A stretch of DNA of 12,950 bases, from NCBI GenBank assembly GCA_934561485.1, contig CAKTGS010000054.1:1-12950 (forward strand), read 5' to 3'. Position 1 is the stretch's first letter; every line of letters starts with the position of its first letter. The notes under the pieces were generated by a model. That model was given only the letters and a program-made list of their open reading frames with translations, was not told the DNA's origin and made no database searches. Position numbers and translations under genes: made by a program. This DNA is from an uncultured Faecalibacterium sp. Its GTDB lineage: Bacteria; Bacillota; Clostridia; Oscillospirales; Ruminococcaceae. Below, in pieces: positions 6,395-12,731 of the stretch.

Positions 6395-6985
6395 TCAGCA
6401 CCCAACGGTGCTGCTCACCTTTTTGCCCATCTTGTCGGCCTTATTGTAGCCGTTGTACTCCGGAACAAAGAAGGTCTTTGCCATGGCGTTGTCGTAGTTG
6501 CTGTCCCAGTAGATCACCGTCCACATGTAGGCATCCATCTCATTGTTCCAGATGTAGCCCCGCATGGTGGCGATGCGGTTGGAAGCGCTGCTCTCGTCCA
6601 CTACCTCCCACGAGGTGTCGGGCCACTGCCCGCCGTACAGCTGCTGGAAATCATACTCCAGATATTCCTCTGCATAGTCCAGAACATAGTCGTCATCGGA
6701 GCCGGTATAGTTCAGGTATTCATCGGTGACCCTGCGGCAGACCGCAAACCCGCAGTCGTCCCATTCGGGGTTTGCCACCACAAGGGCATCGTCCAGAACA
6801 TCCAGCACATAATACTCATAGGGGTAGTAGGTCTGCACATGAACGGTCTTGTCCTTGACGTGCATCCGGTCGCCCTTGTCGGTAAAGCTCAGGTTGTGAC
6901 CGGATGCATAGGCACCGAGTGCCAGCGTCATGGTCAGCAGTGCGGCTGCAAACAGCCCCAGGGTGCGCTTCGTGGTGGTTTTCAT
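6395..6985 (-). CDS. Secreted Tyr/Asp-rich protein of unknown function (196 aa)
   Basis: Residues 1-28 are a Sec signal peptide ending AYA before SGH, so the product should be released or loosely held outside the membrane. The mature part is strongly acidic and aromatic, with many Tyr, Asp and Trp residues (for example QTYYPYEYYVLD and MWTVIYWDSNYDN). It looks like a compact beta sandwich or beta-barrel type fold. Cys78 and Cys83 could form a disulfide, and a third Cys is the very last residue, which is unusual. No lipobox and no cell-wall sorting signal is seen. AAAGGAG about 8 nt before the ATG is a strong ribosome site. It lies 15 nt after the FG-GAP-like protein gene and 15 nt before the DUF3137-like gene. 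I do not recognise a family. Confidence 0.85.
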   Translation of the reverse strand: MKTTTKRTLGLFAAALLTMTLALGAYASGHNLSFTDKGDRMHVKDKTVHVQTYYPYEYYVLDVLDDALVVANPEWDDCGFAVCRRVTDEYLNYTGSDDDYVLDYAEEYLEYDFQQLYGGQWPDTSWEVVDESSASNRIATMRGYIWNNEMDAYMWTVIYWDSNYDNAMAKTFFVPEYNGYNKADKMGKKVSSTVGC

Positions 6986-7000
6986 AAGATCGTCTCCTTT

Positions 7001-7450
7001 TTATAAGTCGTTTTCCCGTTGGTGCTGCCGGTAGGTCCCGGTCGCCGGGTCCCAGCAGAACAGCAGCTCCAGCGTTCCTTCCTTTTGCGAAAAGCGGAGC
7101 AGCACATCGCTGCTGCCATCGCCGTTGCGGTCGGCGGTCTCCATGCCGAGGTAGCATTGCTCTGCGTTTTCCACAGGTGCCGGGTAGACCAGTTCTGCCA
7201 GCAGCACCTGGCCTTCGGTGTCGTAATAAAGGGTGGTGTCCTGCGTATGGACGCAGGCGCAGAACGCGATGGTCTCTCCGTCCTGCACCAGCGTGCCGGA
7301 GTCGTTGATGATGCCCCAGGTGCGCCAGTCGCTCCCGGCAATGTTTTCCTCCGGTGGGTCCCCCTGCCCCCCTGCCGGAGCCGGGAAGATGCCCCACCCC
7401 AGCAGCAGGATCAAAACTGCCGCCAGCAGGGTGGCCATTGTTTTCTTCAT
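7001..7450 (-). CDS. Membrane-anchored or secreted protein with FG-GAP/EF-like calcium motif (149 aa)
   Basis: The N-terminus is a signal sequence or uncleaved anchor (residues 1-21, KK then a long hydrophobic run) followed by a Pro/Gly-rich linker. The domain at about 42-145 ends with a signature of small exported Firmicute proteins. ETADRNGDGSSDVLLRF holds a calcium-type loop (D107, N109, D111, D115), followed by LELLFCWDPATGTYRQ, the LFxWDxxTGxY strand pair seen after FG-GAP-like repeats. Such domains often act in extracellular binding or inhibitor roles, but no partner can be named. Cys64, Cys66, Cys99 and Cys132 may form disulfides. It begins 3 nt after the stop of the 272-aa lipoprotein gene and uses AGGTGG inside that gene's end, so translation is coupled. 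Confidence 0.82.
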   Translation of the reverse strand: MKKTMATLLAAVLILLLGWGIFPAPAGGQGDPPEENIAGSDWRTWGIINDSGTLVQDGETIAFCACVHTQDTTLYYDTEGQVLLAELVYPAPVENAEQCYLGMETADRNGDGSSDVLLRFSQKEGTLELLFCWDPATGTYRQHQRENDL

Positions 7451-7453
7451 CGG

Positions 7454-8272
7454 TCACCACCTGTTGTTGAAGAGCAGGTCGGTGCCGTTCAGGCTCAGGG
7501 TGCTGATATCTTCTCCCACATCGCCCGGGTGCTCGTTGGGGATCAGGACAGCCGTATCTTCGGTGCCATCGTCCCAGAAAAGGCTTACGGCATCGCCGTC
7601 CACCATCCACCGGCCGGTATACACGCTGTCGGCGTCAAAGCCGTAAACGCTGTCCCCCAGGTCTTTCTGACCATACAGGATAAAGTCGTGATTGGGGTAG
7701 AAGTTGAGGTACAGGTGTTCTTCGTCCAGCCGCCACTGCCGGTACATCAGCACACAGGCGTTGTGCAGGTCCTCGTCATCGGTGTAGTCCGAGCGGATGT
7801 AGTAGCTCGGGAAGGAGCTTGCATTTCCGACCAGGAACGCTCTGCCGTCCTCGATGATCTCCACGCTGTTGAAAACGTTCTCCTCCATGTGAAGGTTCAG
7901 GAACGGCACATCGTCCGGGCCGATGTCAAAGCCCTCCATGTTGTAGGCGGTCCCTTTCATGGGGTAGGCGGTGTAGGTGTCCTCGGTGGAGCCGTATTCG
8001 CCGTGCATTTCCACCGTGCCGTCGGAATGGATCTGATACCAGTTTTCGGAGGTGTAGTCGCCCCGCTCATACCAGATCCAGTCATCCAGTGCTTCCTGCT
8101 GTTCCTCGCTCAGCTCGGCCGCAGAGGATGCATCCGCGGTCTCCTCCGAATACGGGGCTTCCTCCGCTTCCGAGCTGGGGGAAGGCTCTGCCGTGCCTCC
8201 TCCGCAGGCAGAAAGGCCCATGCTCAGCGCCAGCAGAAGGCTCAGGGCAGCGATGGTTTTTCTCTGTTTCAT
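7454..8272 (-). CDS. Lipoprotein of unknown function (272 aa), first gene of the envelope operon
   Basis: The frame is open to 8431, but the ATG at 8272 is the start: AAAGGAG lies 8 nt upstream and the product then begins with a textbook lipoprotein signal (MKQRKTI, a hydrophobic core, lipobox LSAC with Cys23). A Ser/Glu/Ala-rich linker runs to about residue 52. A helix (LSEEQQEALDDWIWYERG) leads into an all-beta domain made of repeated short strands with turns such as HSDGTVEMHGEYG and VDGDAVSLFWDDGTED. This resembles lipocalin-like or META-like barrel proteins in style, without a diagnostic motif. It should be tethered outside the cytoplasmic membrane. It heads a chain of seven genes with gaps of 3 to 18 nt. 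No convincing promoter was seen in the roughly 65 nt between the terminator at 8337-8378 and this gene. Confidence 0.87.
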   Translation of the reverse strand: MKQRKTIAALSLLLALSMGLSACGGGTAEPSPSSEAEEAPYSEETADASSAAELSEEQQEALDDWIWYERGDYTSENWYQIHSDGTVEMHGEYGSTEDTYTAYPMKGTAYNMEGFDIGPDDVPFLNLHMEENVFNSVEIIEDGRAFLVGNASSFPSYYIRSDYTDDEDLHNACVLMYRQWRLDEEHLYLNFYPNHDFILYGQKDLGDSVYGFDADSVYTGRWMVDGDAVSLFWDDGTEDTAVLIPNEHPGDVGEDISTLSLNGTDLLFNNRW

Positions 8273-8336
8273 CTCGTTTTCTCCTTTTCTGTTTCGGTCT
8301 GCAAAGGGTTTTCCCGGCAGTGGAGCCGCTGAGAAA

Positions 8337-8378
8337 AAGGCCCATGTCCGCATCGCAGGGGTGCCGGACATGGGCCTT
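8337..8378 (-). terminator. Terminator after the beta-helix surface protein gene
   Basis: A perfect 14-bp stem joins AAGGCCCATGTCCG (8337-8350) to CGGACATGGGCCTT (8365-8378) with a 14-nt loop. Read on the - strand the stem runs straight into TTTCTC, giving a T-rich end of five T. It lies between the surface protein gene ending at 8545 and the lipoprotein operon starting at 8272, and should separate the two transcripts. The 166 nt from 8379 to 8544 show no further gene. Confidence 0.8.
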
Positions 8379-8544
8379 GCTGTTTTAAAAAACGGAAAAG
8401 CATGGAACCCAAGCCGTTTCCGCTGCGGCAAAGCGGACCTTCTTTCTGCTCTGTGGGGAGCAGGTTCCGCTTTTGCCTGGGTCGATCAGCAGGTTCTCTT
8501 CACATCCAGCTAAAATTTTCCGGTGCAGCTCTGCAGCTGCCCCC

Positions 8545-8901
8545 TCACGGCTGCGGCACCGCAGCCTGTTTCCAGACCCGGATCACGCGGTATTTCGTGA
8601 CCTTCTGTTCCGGGCGGAAGGCGCCGTCCTCTGCCGTCAGCAGGCCCTGTTCGGTGCACCACTGGGCGGCCTTTGCCATCTCAGCATCTGCCGTGTCCGC
8701 AAAGGCAGGCAGTGCAGCGGGTTCCGGCTTTCCGGCGTTCTGCCACAGCAGCAGGGCCAGCTCACCGCGGGTCTTGGGGATCGCCGCGCCCTCAGGCAGC
8801 AGGTCTTTCAGCATCACGCGGGTGGCCGCTTCGTAGATGCCAAAGCCCGCAACACCCACCACAGCGGCGCCGCCTGCCACGGCCAGCACCACGCCAAGCC
8901 C
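8545..8901 (-). other. Copy 2 of the shared TM plus SLH-like C-terminal module
   Basis: Residues 445-562 of this protein pair with residues 511-619 of the LRR protein. This copy is the more SLH-like of the two. TRGELALLLWQNAG followed by FADTADAEMAKAAQWCTEQGLL and GAFRPEQKVTK follows the SLH order of R-x-E-L, F-x-D, A-x-x-W, G-I/L, F-x-P and V-T/S. Confidence 0.85.
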
Positions 8902-10233
8902 GGAGCCGTCTCCGCCATCGGCCCCCGGTTCACCCGGGTCAGGGGTGGGGCCAGGCTCAGGACCCTCGCCGTTCCACTGCCAGTGGGCATAGAGGGTGAT
9001 ATCCTCGGTGATCGGCTCCAGACGCTGCTGTTGCTTGTAATAGGTCTGTTTTTCCACCGGCTCACCGCCGACAGCTGCAGTGTACCAGCCAACGAACTCA
9101 TAGCCTTCCCGCTGCGGGCCCATGCCGGTTCCCACATTGATCGACAGAGCTTCGCCGATGCTTCCAGTCTGTGTGGTAAAGCTATGTGTAGTAAAACTCA
9201 CCTGATTGCCGCTGTCATTCCACCTGCCGCCGGTAAACTCAATCCAGTCGCCATTCTTGCCCCAGGAAGTGCCGCCGTTGAGGTCAAAGGTGACGGTGTA
9301 GTGCGTGACGGTGGGGTCGTCGGTGGTGATCTCAAAATAAACCGCATCGGAAGGCGGCGTCCAGCTGCCGCCCGTCACGTTCGTCCATGTGCCGCCCTGC
9401 GCCGTGCGGTACCAGAAGTTGGGCGCGTTCACGATCAACTTTCCATTTCCCAACTCGATGGCATCGCCGCTGGTGGAATCCAGTTTCAGGGTGCCGCCAG
9501 TGAAGGTCACGGCACCGTTGCCGATGCAGGTTTTGGCGCTCACCGAAAGGCTGCCGCCGTCCACGGCAGACCCGCCGCTCAGGCCGGTATCCGCCCCGGT
9601 GATGGTCACCGCGCCGCCCGTATGGACCGTGACACCGCCAGCGTTGACGGCTGTGACGGCATTGTCAATTTCCAGTGTGCCATAAACGTTTGCACCGCCG
9701 CCGGAAACTGCATTGTCAGCGTTCTGAATGATCAGCTTGCCGCTGCTTTCGATCGTGACACCCATTCCGTTGACGCCGTATTCTGCGTTGCAGATCTTCA
9801 TAGTTCCAGAAATATCTGCGCCCATGGCGTTTATGCCAAAGCCAAACGTATCCAGCGTAATGTCGGCATCAGGAGCCACTTTGATTGGGTTTCCACCACT
9901 GTAAAATCCGGCATAACGGTCTCTTTGTGCTCCGGTCACCGTGCTTTTTCCGGTGACTTTCAGCTGCTTTCCGAATGGGTTGACCGCATTGTCCGTAACG
10001 GAGATGTCTCCATTCAGGGTCAGCGTCCGGGTGGCATCCTCATAACTTGCCTTGCCATCGTCCAGAATATCCGTTGCGTTGGCCGAGGTCACGCTCGTTC
10101 CATTCACAGTCAGTCCGTAGTCTGTCGCATCCTCTGCGAACGCAGCCGCAGGCAGCATGGTCAGGGCCATGGCCGCTGCCAGAAAGGCGCTGAGCAGCCG
10201 CAGCTTTGGGGTGTGCCGGAGTTCCTTTGTCAT
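8545..10233 (-). CDS. Exported beta-helix/InlB-repeat surface protein with C-terminal TM and SLH-like module
   Basis: The 562-aa product starts at ATG 10233, with AAGGAGG 8 nt upstream; the frame extends to 10338 but without a good ribosome site. Residues 1-33 are a signal peptide (AAAFA before ED). About 40-270 is a chain of short beta-strand repeats with Gly/Asn turns (GKLIIQNADNAVSGGG, GTLEIDNAVTAV), typical of right-handed beta-helix carbohydrate-binding domains of the Cthe_2159 type. Residues 312-418 form one InlB B-repeat (Listeria-Bacteroides repeat): YTVTFDLNGGT, then EGYEFVGWYT and ITEDITLYAHW. A Pro/Gly-rich linker (421-444), a transmembrane helix (about 445-466) and an SLH-like repeat (473-556) follow. 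The last two match the LRR protein at 2595-4454. It is likely an adhesin or glycan-binding protein; the ligand is unknown. Confidence 0.9.
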   Translation of the reverse strand: MTKELRHTPKLRLLSAFLAAAMALTMLPAAAFAEDATDYGLTVNGTSVTSANATDILDDGKASYEDATRTLTLNGDISVTDNAVNPFGKQLKVTGKSTVTGAQRDRYAGFYSGGNPIKVAPDADITLDTFGFGINAMGADISGTMKICNAEYGVNGMGVTIESSGKLIIQNADNAVSGGGANVYGTLEIDNAVTAVNAGGVTVHTGGAVTITGADTGLSGGSAVDGGSLSVSAKTCIGNGAVTFTGGTLKLDSTSGDAIELGNGKLIVNAPNFWYRTAQGGTWTNVTGGSWTPPSDAVYFEITTDDPTVTHYTVTFDLNGGTSWGKNGDWIEFTGGRWNDSGNQVSFTTHSFTTQTGSIGEALSINVGTGMGPQREGYEFVGWYTAAVGGEPVEKQTYYKQQQRLEPITEDITLYAHWQWNGEGPEPGPTPDPGEPGADGGDGSGLGVVLAVAGGAAVVGVAGFGIYEAATRVMLKDLLPEGAAIPKTRGELALLLWQNAGKPEPAALPAFADTADAEMAKAAQWCTEQGLLTAEDGAFRPEQKVTKYRVIRVWKQAAVPQP

Positions 10234-10304
10234 AAAAACATCCTCCTTCCGCCGTTCCGCTGCCCGGTGCGCTGCTTTTTCAGCCTGCATCCGGGCGCAG
10301 AAAA

Positions 10305-10347
10305 ACCGGCCTGTTGTTCCTCTGATAACAGAGTACAACAGGCCGGT
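10305..10347 (-). terminator. Terminator-like hairpin at the 5' end of the surface protein transcript
   Basis: On the - strand, ACCGGCCTGTTGT pairs with ACAACAGGCCGGT (13 bp). A second 5-bp helix (CTCTG/CAGAG with a TTAT tetraloop) stacks on top, and TTTTTC follows directly. It has all the features of an intrinsic terminator. It lies about 72 nt upstream of the start codon at 10233 and just downstream of the predicted promoter at 10356-10384. It could attenuate the surface gene, stabilise its 5' end, or stop transcripts arriving from the sirtuin gene. Confidence 0.72.
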
Positions 10348-10355
10348 GAAAAAAG

Positions 10356-10384
10356 CTATTAACCTGAGGTTAGTATTTTTGCAA
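10356..10384 (-). promoter_or_regulatory. Promoter of the beta-helix protein gene with embedded palindromic operator
   Basis: Read on the - strand, TTGCAA (10384-10379) and TAATAG (10361-10356) are 17 nt apart. The palindrome TAACC-TGA-GGTTA at 10360-10372 lies in the spacer and touches the -10 box in the same register as the operator at 4546-4560. The expected transcript start is about 10349, immediately before the hairpin at 10305-10347. Confidence 0.7.
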
Positions 10385-10475
10385 ACAGCTCTGCCTTCGC
10401 TTTTTCCGGAAGATCATGCCAGTCGGTTATGTAACGGCGGAAAGCCAGGATGTTCCGCCCCGCAGGGGCTTTCAT
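10359..10475 (-). CDS. Possible 38-aa small ORF, doubtful
   Basis: An ATG at 10475 opens 38 codons ending in a TAA that forms part of the operator palindrome. The peptide begins MKAPAGRNILAFRRYI and ends in a charged helix-like stretch (EKAKAELFAKILTSG), which reads like real protein rather than random sequence. There is no Shine-Dalgarno site before the ATG, so it may be the tail of a decayed gene. The frame stops again at about 10496-10498 upstream. No family is recognised. Confidence 0.25.
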   Translation of the reverse strand: MKAPAGRNILAFRRYITDWHDLPEKAKAELFAKILTSG

Positions 10476-10513
10476 TGATACGTAAAGCGGTTTTTACTGG
10501 AAGATGCCTTCCT

Positions 10514-11440
10514 TCATTCGGCTCCCAATTGCGCTATCACTGCTCCGATATCTGCATGGATACAAACAGCCTGCCGCTCGATCTCCGGCGGGCAAACGGC
10601 CTGTCCCTGATTGATGCAGGCGTAGAATGCGTTTGGATTTTTGGAAGTCATCCGCCAGAACGGATACTTGATGATGACCGGGGTGTTGTAGCCAACGCCA
10701 ATTTCCAAAAAGAGAATATTCTGCCCCTCGTGACGGCGCAGAAATTCACTGTATCGCTCTGCCGCACGGTGCCATCCTTCGTCCTCTACAAAGGTATCGT
10801 CTGCACGCAGGTTCATGCTCATGGGCCTGCCGCAATGCGGACAATGGGGCACAAGCTCCGATGGAATCGTTGTCTTGAGCGGTGTGGACTTCGGTGCGCT
10901 CAGTGAACCATCCGGCAGGATCTGATACCCCTGCGCTTCGACCATCTGCCGGATGAGCTTCTCATTATCAAAGGTCTCCTGACAACAGGGCTCAGAGCAC
11001 TGGAACAGACCATAATCCCCCTGCGTGTAGAACAACCGCTTTTTATCAAAGCCTGCTTTCTGGAAACAGTGGTCTACGTTGGTGGTCAGCACAAAATAGT
11101 CCTTATTCTGTACCAGCTTCAAAAGGGCATCGTAGACCGGTTTGGGGGCATCCATATAGCGGTTGATGTAGATATACCGGCTCCAGTAAGCCCAGTGTTC
11201 TTCCAGCGAAGAATATGGATAAAAGCCGCCGGAGTACATATCCTGAATGCCATACTTTGCTGCAAAATCGGAAAAGTATTCTTCAAACCGTTCGCCGTCA
11301 TAGGTGAAACCTGCCGAGGTAGAAAGCCCTGCACCTGCACCAATGACCACTGCATCGGCATGGCTCAGGACCTGCCGCAAGGTATCAATTGGTCCGGAGC
11401 AGTCGTTCGTAGATTTTTTTGTCCATATCTTTGAAAACAT
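10514..11440 (-). CDS. sirTM: Class M (macrodomain-linked) sirtuin, protein ADP-ribosyltransferase
   Basis: This 308-aa SIR2-fold protein shows the SirTM rather than the deacetylase pattern. The NAD-binding loop is GAGAGLSTSAG (34-44). TTNVD carries Asn121. Where deacetylases have the catalytic His of the HG motif, this protein reads TQGDYG with Gln140. The Asn-Gln pair 19 residues apart is what characterised SirTM enzymes use to transfer ADP-ribose to a lipoylated GcvH-like carrier. Zinc ligands are Cys148, Cys152, Cys200 and Cys203. The C-terminal FLEIGVGYNTPVIIKYPFW closes the Rossmann domain. The ATG at 11440 has AAGGTG at good spacing and lies inside the macrodomain gene, giving a 56-nt overlap and tight coupling to the hydrolase that would undo its modification. 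It is cytoplasmic. The target here is unknown since no lipoyl carrier gene is in view. Confidence 0.92.
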   Translation of the reverse strand: MFSKIWTKKSTNDCSGPIDTLRQVLSHADAVVIGAGAGLSTSAGFTYDGERFEEYFSDFAAKYGIQDMYSGGFYPYSSLEEHWAYWSRYIYINRYMDAPKPVYDALLKLVQNKDYFVLTTNVDHCFQKAGFDKKRLFYTQGDYGLFQCSEPCCQETFDNEKLIRQMVEAQGYQILPDGSLSAPKSTPLKTTIPSELVPHCPHCGRPMSMNLRADDTFVEDEGWHRAAERYSEFLRRHEGQNILFLEIGVGYNTPVIIKYPFWRMTSKNPNAFYACINQGQAVCPPEIERQAVCIHADIGAVIAQLGAE

Positions 11441-12164
11441 TGAAGATCACCTTATTCACACTGGTTTGCTTTTTGAGAAACTCTTTGATGGTCTGCACCG
11501 CAATTTCGGCGGCAAGCTGGTTTGGAAAATGAAACTCTCCCGTGGAAATGCAGCAGAAAGCTACGCTTTCCAGCCCCTTTTCTGCTGCCAGTTCCAGACA
11601 GGAGCGGTAGCAGGAGGCCAGAAGCTCTTTGTCCTGCGCTGTGACCGGCCCGGAAACGATAGGGCCGACGGTGTGCAGGACATAGCGGCAGGGCAGATCA
11701 AATGCGGGCGTGATTTTCGCCTGCCCGGTAGGTTCCGGGTGTCCCTGTCTGTCCATGATCTCCGCACAGGCAAGGCGCAGCTGCACCCCGGCATAGGTGT
11801 GGATGGCGTTGTCGATGCAGCCGTGGTTGGGGCAGTAGCAGCCGGTCATGCCGCTGTTTGCGGCATTGACGATGGCATCGCACTTGAGCGTAGTAATGTC
11901 GCCCTGCCAGAGGTACAGCCCCGGCTGCAGGGGCACGAGGTCAGCCGCATCGGTGATGCCCTTTGCGGCGGTTTCCTCTTGCAGGTACTCGTCCTGCATT
12001 TGCAGAAAGTCCGGGCTGCTGCACCGGGGTTCACGGATGTTCAGCAAGCCCCGCAGAAGCTGCCGCTGGGCGTCTGCGTCTGCCGGTATCCGCAGTCCCT
12101 GATACTCCGGGTGTTCGTTCAAAAGCACCCGAATAAGGATCTGCCGCCGCTCACTCTGGTTCAT
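11385..12164 (-). CDS. Zinc-containing macrodomain protein, ADP-ribosyl hydrolase
   Basis: The 259-aa protein has an N-terminal helical extension (1-80) followed by a macrodomain. Key features are GDIT with Asp89, IVNAANSGM with Asn100 and Asn103, and the zinc-macro insert GCYCPNHGCIDNAIH, in which Cys109 or Cys111, His114 and Cys116 can hold zinc. ISTGEFHFP (about 206-214) forms the second ADP-ribose loop. This is the subclass found beside SirTM in staphylococci and streptococci, where it removes ADP-ribose from the lipoylated carrier. With the overlapping sirtuin it makes a reversible modification switch. The ATG at 12164 is preceded by AGGCAGG about 8 nt away, a moderate site. No clear promoter lies between it and the terminator at 12201-12233. 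Confidence 0.93.
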   Translation of the reverse strand: MNQSERRQILIRVLLNEHPEYQGLRIPADADAQRQLLRGLLNIREPRCSSPDFLQMQDEYLQEETAAKGITDAADLVPLQPGLYLWQGDITTLKCDAIVNAANSGMTGCYCPNHGCIDNAIHTYAGVQLRLACAEIMDRQGHPEPTGQAKITPAFDLPCRYVLHTVGPIVSGPVTAQDKELLASCYRSCLELAAEKGLESVAFCCISTGEFHFPNQLAAEIAVQTIKEFLKKQTSVNKVIFNVFKDMDKKIYERLLRTN

Positions 12165-12200
12165 GGTGTTTGCCTGCCTTTCAAAACCTTTCTATAAAAA

Positions 12201-12233
12201 CGCAGCAGTCTTACCGTTCAGAAGACTGCTGCG
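12201..12233. terminator. Terminator between the flavoprotein and macrodomain genes
   Basis: CGCAGCAGTCTT (12201-12212) pairs perfectly with AAGACTGCTGCG (12222-12233) over 12 bp with a 9-nt loop. On the - strand it is followed by TTTTT (after the gene at 12248), and on the + strand by a T-run as well. Confidence 0.85.
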
Positions 12234-12247
12234 CTGTTTTTTTCAGA

Positions 12248-12643
12248 TCAGAACTCGTAGGGAGGGTTGCCGGAGAAGTCTGCAATAACGCCGTGGGCAT
12301 CCTCCAGATAGAACACCTCAAAGATGGGGTTGGTAGCCTCGCCGTACTGACCCTTCACGATGGGGTTTGCGATGCACATCTCCTTGGCAGCCATGTTGTT
12401 CTCAAACACAGCCTTGCCATGCAGACGGAGCCATGCGTACTCCGGGCTGGAAACGGAGATCTCGATGTTGGGGTTTGCCTGCAGGTCCTTGTAAACATCC
12501 TTCTGGTTGTTGGTGCAGAACCACAGCTTGCCGTCCAGCTCACCGGCAAACATGAAGGGGCGGCACTTTGCCTTGCCATCGCGGCCTACGGTGGCCAGAT
12601 ACTGCACCGGGTTTGCGTTCAGAAATTCTACGACTTTCTTCAT
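12248..12643 (-). CDS. Pyridoxamine 5'-phosphate oxidase family flavoprotein
   Basis: The 131-aa protein has the FMN-binding split-barrel pattern of small clostridial PNPOx-like proteins. It opens with FLNANPVQYLATVGRDGKAKCRPF, where the second strand supplies the flavin contact, then KLWFCTNNQKDVYKDLQ. NIEISVSSPEYAWLRLHGKAVF forms the barrel core, and IFEVFYLEDAHGVIADFSG is the end signature of this subgroup. These proteins bind FMN or related cofactors and usually reduce small molecules, but true PNP oxidase activity is unlikely at this length. The ATG at 12643 is preferred over the one at 12658 because GGAGG precedes it by about 8 nt. The gene has its own promoter (12681-12709) and terminator (12201-12233), so it is probably monocistronic. 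Confidence 0.9.
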   Translation of the reverse strand: MKKVVEFLNANPVQYLATVGRDGKAKCRPFMFAGELDGKLWFCTNNQKDVYKDLQANPNIEISVSSPEYAWLRLHGKAVFENNMAAKEMCIANPIVKGQYGEATNPIFEVFYLEDAHGVIADFSGNPPYEF

Positions 12644-12680
12644 GAGATGTACCTCCATACATTGTTTTCTTGACAGCTTT

Positions 12681-12709
12681 ATTGTAATGCGCTTTGCGGG
12701 GCTTGTGAA
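12681..12709 (-). promoter_or_regulatory. Promoter of the flavoprotein gene with inverted repeats
   Basis: Read on the - strand, TTCACA (12709-12704) and TACAAT (12686-12681) are 17 nt apart. An inverted repeat CTTGTG-N7-CACAAG at 12702-12720 overlaps the -35 box and could be an operator. Confidence 0.7.
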
Positions 12710-12731
12710 GTACGCACAAGATTGTGGTATC

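Noticed and set aside
4768..8332. Long + strand open frames at 4768-5640, 5435-7006 and 7019-8332
   Set aside because: They lie antisense to the envelope operon, have His/Val/Gly-rich low-information products, no ribosome sites and no family motifs. They arise from GC-rich codon use on the - strand.
8273..8431. Upstream extension of the 272-aa lipoprotein frame to 8431
   Set aside because: The extension crosses a strong terminator hairpin and would bury the lipoprotein signal peptide; ATG 8272 has the ribosome site.
8473..10362. A 629-codon + strand frame across the beta-helix protein gene
   Set aside because: It is antisense to a gene with clear domains, a signal peptide and a strong ribosome site.
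10441..10475. GAAAGCC/GGCTTTC and CCCC/GGGG inverted repeats as a terminator for the sirtuin gene
   Set aside because: No T-run follows on the - strand, so an intrinsic terminator is not supported.
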